A DNA stretch of 6,077 nucleotides from Desulfobacteraceae bacterium (lineage in GTDB: Bacteria > Desulfobacterota > DSM-4660 > Desulfatiglandales > Desulfatiglandaceae). Below are positions 4,684 to 6,077 of this stretch, piece after piece (within the stretch, counting starts at the first letter, position 1; each line of letters starts with the position of its first letter). Position numbers and translations under genes: made by a program. Location of the stretch: NCBI GenBank assembly GCA_030642205.1, contig DAOWOF010000148.1, positions 1 through 6,077 of the forward strand, in the 5' to 3' direction. A model generated the notes under the pieces. That model did no database searches. It saw only the letters and a program-made list of their open reading frames with translations, and was not told where the DNA came from.

Positions 4684-5868
4684 ATGATAAAACCACATGG
4701 ATCGGATACATTGAATCCTTTATATGTTCAGGACGATGCTAAAAGAGCACAATTGCTCAAAGAGGCCGAAGGTCTGCCGTCAATTATTATAAGTTCAGCC
4801 GCTGCAGGGAATGCGGTTATGTTGGGTGGGGGCTATTTTAATCCTTTGACCGGTTATATGAATCTTGCCGATGCGATGAGCGTTGCCAAGACAATGCATA
4901 CCACCAGCGGTCTGTTTTGGCCTACTCCGGTAATGAATGTTGTTAAAGACGCTTCAGCTATAAAAGGCGCTAAAAGAATAGCGCTCAAGGACCCGAATGT
5001 TGAAGGGAATCCAATTATAGCAATACAGGATGTAGAGGCTATTGAAGAAATAAGCGCCGACGACATGAAACTTATGACTGAAAAGGTGTATGCTACTACT
5101 GATATGGATCATCCAGGCGTAAATGCCTTTAATTCGGTAGGTAATATTGCTATTTCCGGCCCTATCCAGGTACTCAATTATTCTTATTTTGCAACAGATT
5201 TCCCAGGGACATACAAGACAGCCTATGAAATCCGTGATGACATGGAAAAATTGGGTTGGCAAAAGGTTGTTGCCTTTCAGACCAGGAATCCAATGCATCT
5301 GGCCCATGAAGAACTTTGTAGAATGGCATATAACGCAGTCAATGCGGATGGAATTTTGGTTCATATGCTGCTTGGTAAATTAAAGGCTGGTGATATCCCT
5401 GCAGATGTTCGTGATGCCGCAATTCGTAAAATGGCTGAAGTCTATTTTGAGCCCAATACAGTCCTGGTTACCGGTTATGGTTTTGATATGCTCTATGCGG
5501 GTCCAAGAGAGGCCGTTCTTCATGCTGTTTTTCGCCAGAATACTGGTTGTACTCACTTTATTGTTGGCAGGGATCATGCTGGTGTTGGTGATTATTATGG
5601 ACCTTTTGACGCACAGGCCATATTTGATGAGGTTCCTAAAGGCGCCCTGGATATAGAGATTTTCATGGCTGATCATACCGCATGGTCCAAAAAGCTGAAC
5701 AAGGTGGTTATGATGCGGGACGTGTCTGATCATACTAAAGATGATTTTATTCTTCTGTCTGGCACCAAGGTTCGAGAAATGCTTTCTCGAGGGGAAGCTC
5801 CTCCAAAGGAATTTTCCCGGCCTGAAGTTGCCAAGATCCTTATGAATTACTATCAATCAATCCAATAA
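4684..5868 (+). CDS. sat: Sulfate adenylyltransferase (ATP sulfurylase), dissimilatory type
   Basis: Sat converts sulfate and ATP to adenosine 5'-phosphosulfate and pyrophosphate in the cytoplasm, the activation step that feeds APS reductase in sulfate respiration. The 394-residue length matches the bacterial homo-oligomeric form without an APS-kinase domain. An N-terminal PUA-like domain covers roughly residues 1-165 (GGGYFNPLTGYMN at 48-60). The catalytic domain carries QTRNP (199-203) and HLAHE (205-209), which bind ATP and sulfate, and GRDHAG (295-300), which binds the nucleotide. LLSGTKVREML (357-367) is near the C-terminus. The HxxH pair is intact; the residue after the first His is Leu where Arg is often seen. 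The start at ATG 4684 is fixed by its ribosome binding site. Regulation is suggested by the upstream palindrome. In this bacterial group APS reductase (apr) and qmo genes are often nearby but none is inside the window. Confidence 0.97.
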   Translation: MIKPHGSDTLNPLYVQDDAKRAQLLKEAEGLPSIIISSAAAGNAVMLGGGYFNPLTGYMNLADAMSVAKTMHTTSGLFWPTPVMNVVKDASAIKGAKRIALKDPNVEGNPIIAIQDVEAIEEISADDMKLMTEKVYATTDMDHPGVNAFNSVGNIAISGPIQVLNYSYFATDFPGTYKTAYEIRDDMEKLGWQKVVAFQTRNPMHLAHEELCRMAYNAVNADGILVHMLLGKLKAGDIPADVRDAAIRKMAEVYFEPNTVLVTGYGFDMLYAGPREAVLHAVFRQNTGCTHFIVGRDHAGVGDYYGPFDAQAIFDEVPKGALDIEIFMADHTAWSKKLNKVVMMRDVSDHTKDDFILLSGTKVREMLSRGEAPPKEFSRPEVAKILMNYYQSIQ

Positions 5869-5894
5869 GAGATTAAGGGAAAGAATCTATCCTG

Positions 5895-5953
5895 TCCATC
5901 CTTAAATTTGGCAGAATAATTTGTTCTGGTTTCTTTTTTTAGGGATGGATTTT
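5895..5953 (+). terminator. Possible terminator after sat
   Basis: TCCATCCTTAAA (5895-5906) pairs with TTTAGGGATGGA (5938-5949) with one wobble pair, and a smaller CAGAA/TTCTG hairpin (5912-5916 with 5924-5928) sits in the loop. The inner hairpin is followed by a T-rich run (TTTCTTTTTTT, 5930-5940), and the outer stem by only four Ts. Either may end sat transcription, but the two structures compete for the same T-run, so the exact form is uncertain. Confidence 0.5.
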
Positions 5954-6013
5954 AAATAGATAATCTTTATCTGCTTAATCTAATATTTTTTATTTGTAAT
6001 AAGGTAATTTTAC

Positions 6014-6041
6014 TTGACACTATCATCAATTTAAATATAAA
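6014..6041 (+). promoter_or_regulatory. Promoter-like sequence reading out of the window
   Basis: TTGACA (6014-6019), a 16-base spacer and TATAAA (6036-6041) make a good sigma-70-type pair. It lies about 145 bases after sat and points to a gene starting beyond base 6077. No ribosome binding site or credible start codon is visible before the end of the window. Confidence 0.45.
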
Positions 6042-6077
6042 AAACATTTGTAAATAAATATGCAAATTGCTATGAAG

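Noticed and set aside
4954..5856. Antisense frames of 136 and 158 codons across sat
   Set aside because: Both are shadows of the strongly supported sat gene; they have no recognisable motif or start signal, and long antisense frames are expected from its codon pattern.
1..6077. CRISPR array, tRNA or rRNA genes
   Set aside because: No regularly spaced short repeats, no tRNA cloverleaf-like segments and no rRNA-like sequence were seen. The two long repeats are single, diverged copies around a gene.

Overview
The window looks like chromosomal DNA from a sulfate-reducing bacterium of the Desulfobacterota (Desulfobacterales-like). The main reason is a complete, bacterial-type ATP sulfurylase (Sat) without an APS-kinase domain, whose N-terminus and motif context I recognise from that group. 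This is supported by an AT-rich, repeat-bearing intergenic background and an all-trans polyprenyl diphosphate synthase of the kind used for menaquinone side chains. The taxonomic call is an inference from protein family resemblance, not a database match.

Layout, all recognised genes on the + strand: (1) 1-766 has no intact gene. It may hold the last codons of an unidentified membrane protein (2-58), a probable decayed C-terminus of a tyrosine recombinase with one frameshift (231-358), part of a hairpin-type repeat (403-419), a 20-bp near-perfect palindrome (480-499) and copy A of an interspersed repeat (584-741). (2) 767-1372 encodes a small predicted lipoprotein of uncertain family. (3) 1378-1494 is copy B of the same repeat, filling nearly the whole gap before rimO. 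(4) 1520-2851 is rimO, the ribosomal protein S12 methylthiotransferase, with no Shine-Dalgarno sequence and a perfect TATAAT five bases before its ATG. (5) 2852-3099 is a gap carrying a strong 9-bp hairpin related to the 403-419 sequence. (6) 3100-4071 is a polyprenyl diphosphate synthase. (7) 4072-4683 is a 612-base gap with no convincing gene; its last 220 bases hold a CRP/FNR-type palindrome, a promoter-like sequence and a GC-rich leader hairpin. (8) 4684-5868 is sat, followed by a possible terminator and a promoter-like sequence pointing out of the window.

The genes do not form one tight operon. Gaps of 147, 248 and 612 bases and separate promoter-like signals suggest mostly independent units; the lipoprotein gene and rimO could share a transcript because nothing terminator-like separates them. 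Functionally, Sat activates sulfate to APS at the start of dissimilatory sulfate reduction. The polyprenyl synthase probably supplies the side chain of the menaquinone used by the same respiratory chain. RimO is translation housekeeping. I see no clear new multi-gene system here. The best leads are the intergenic repeat family, the integrase remnant, and the regulatory architecture upstream of sat.
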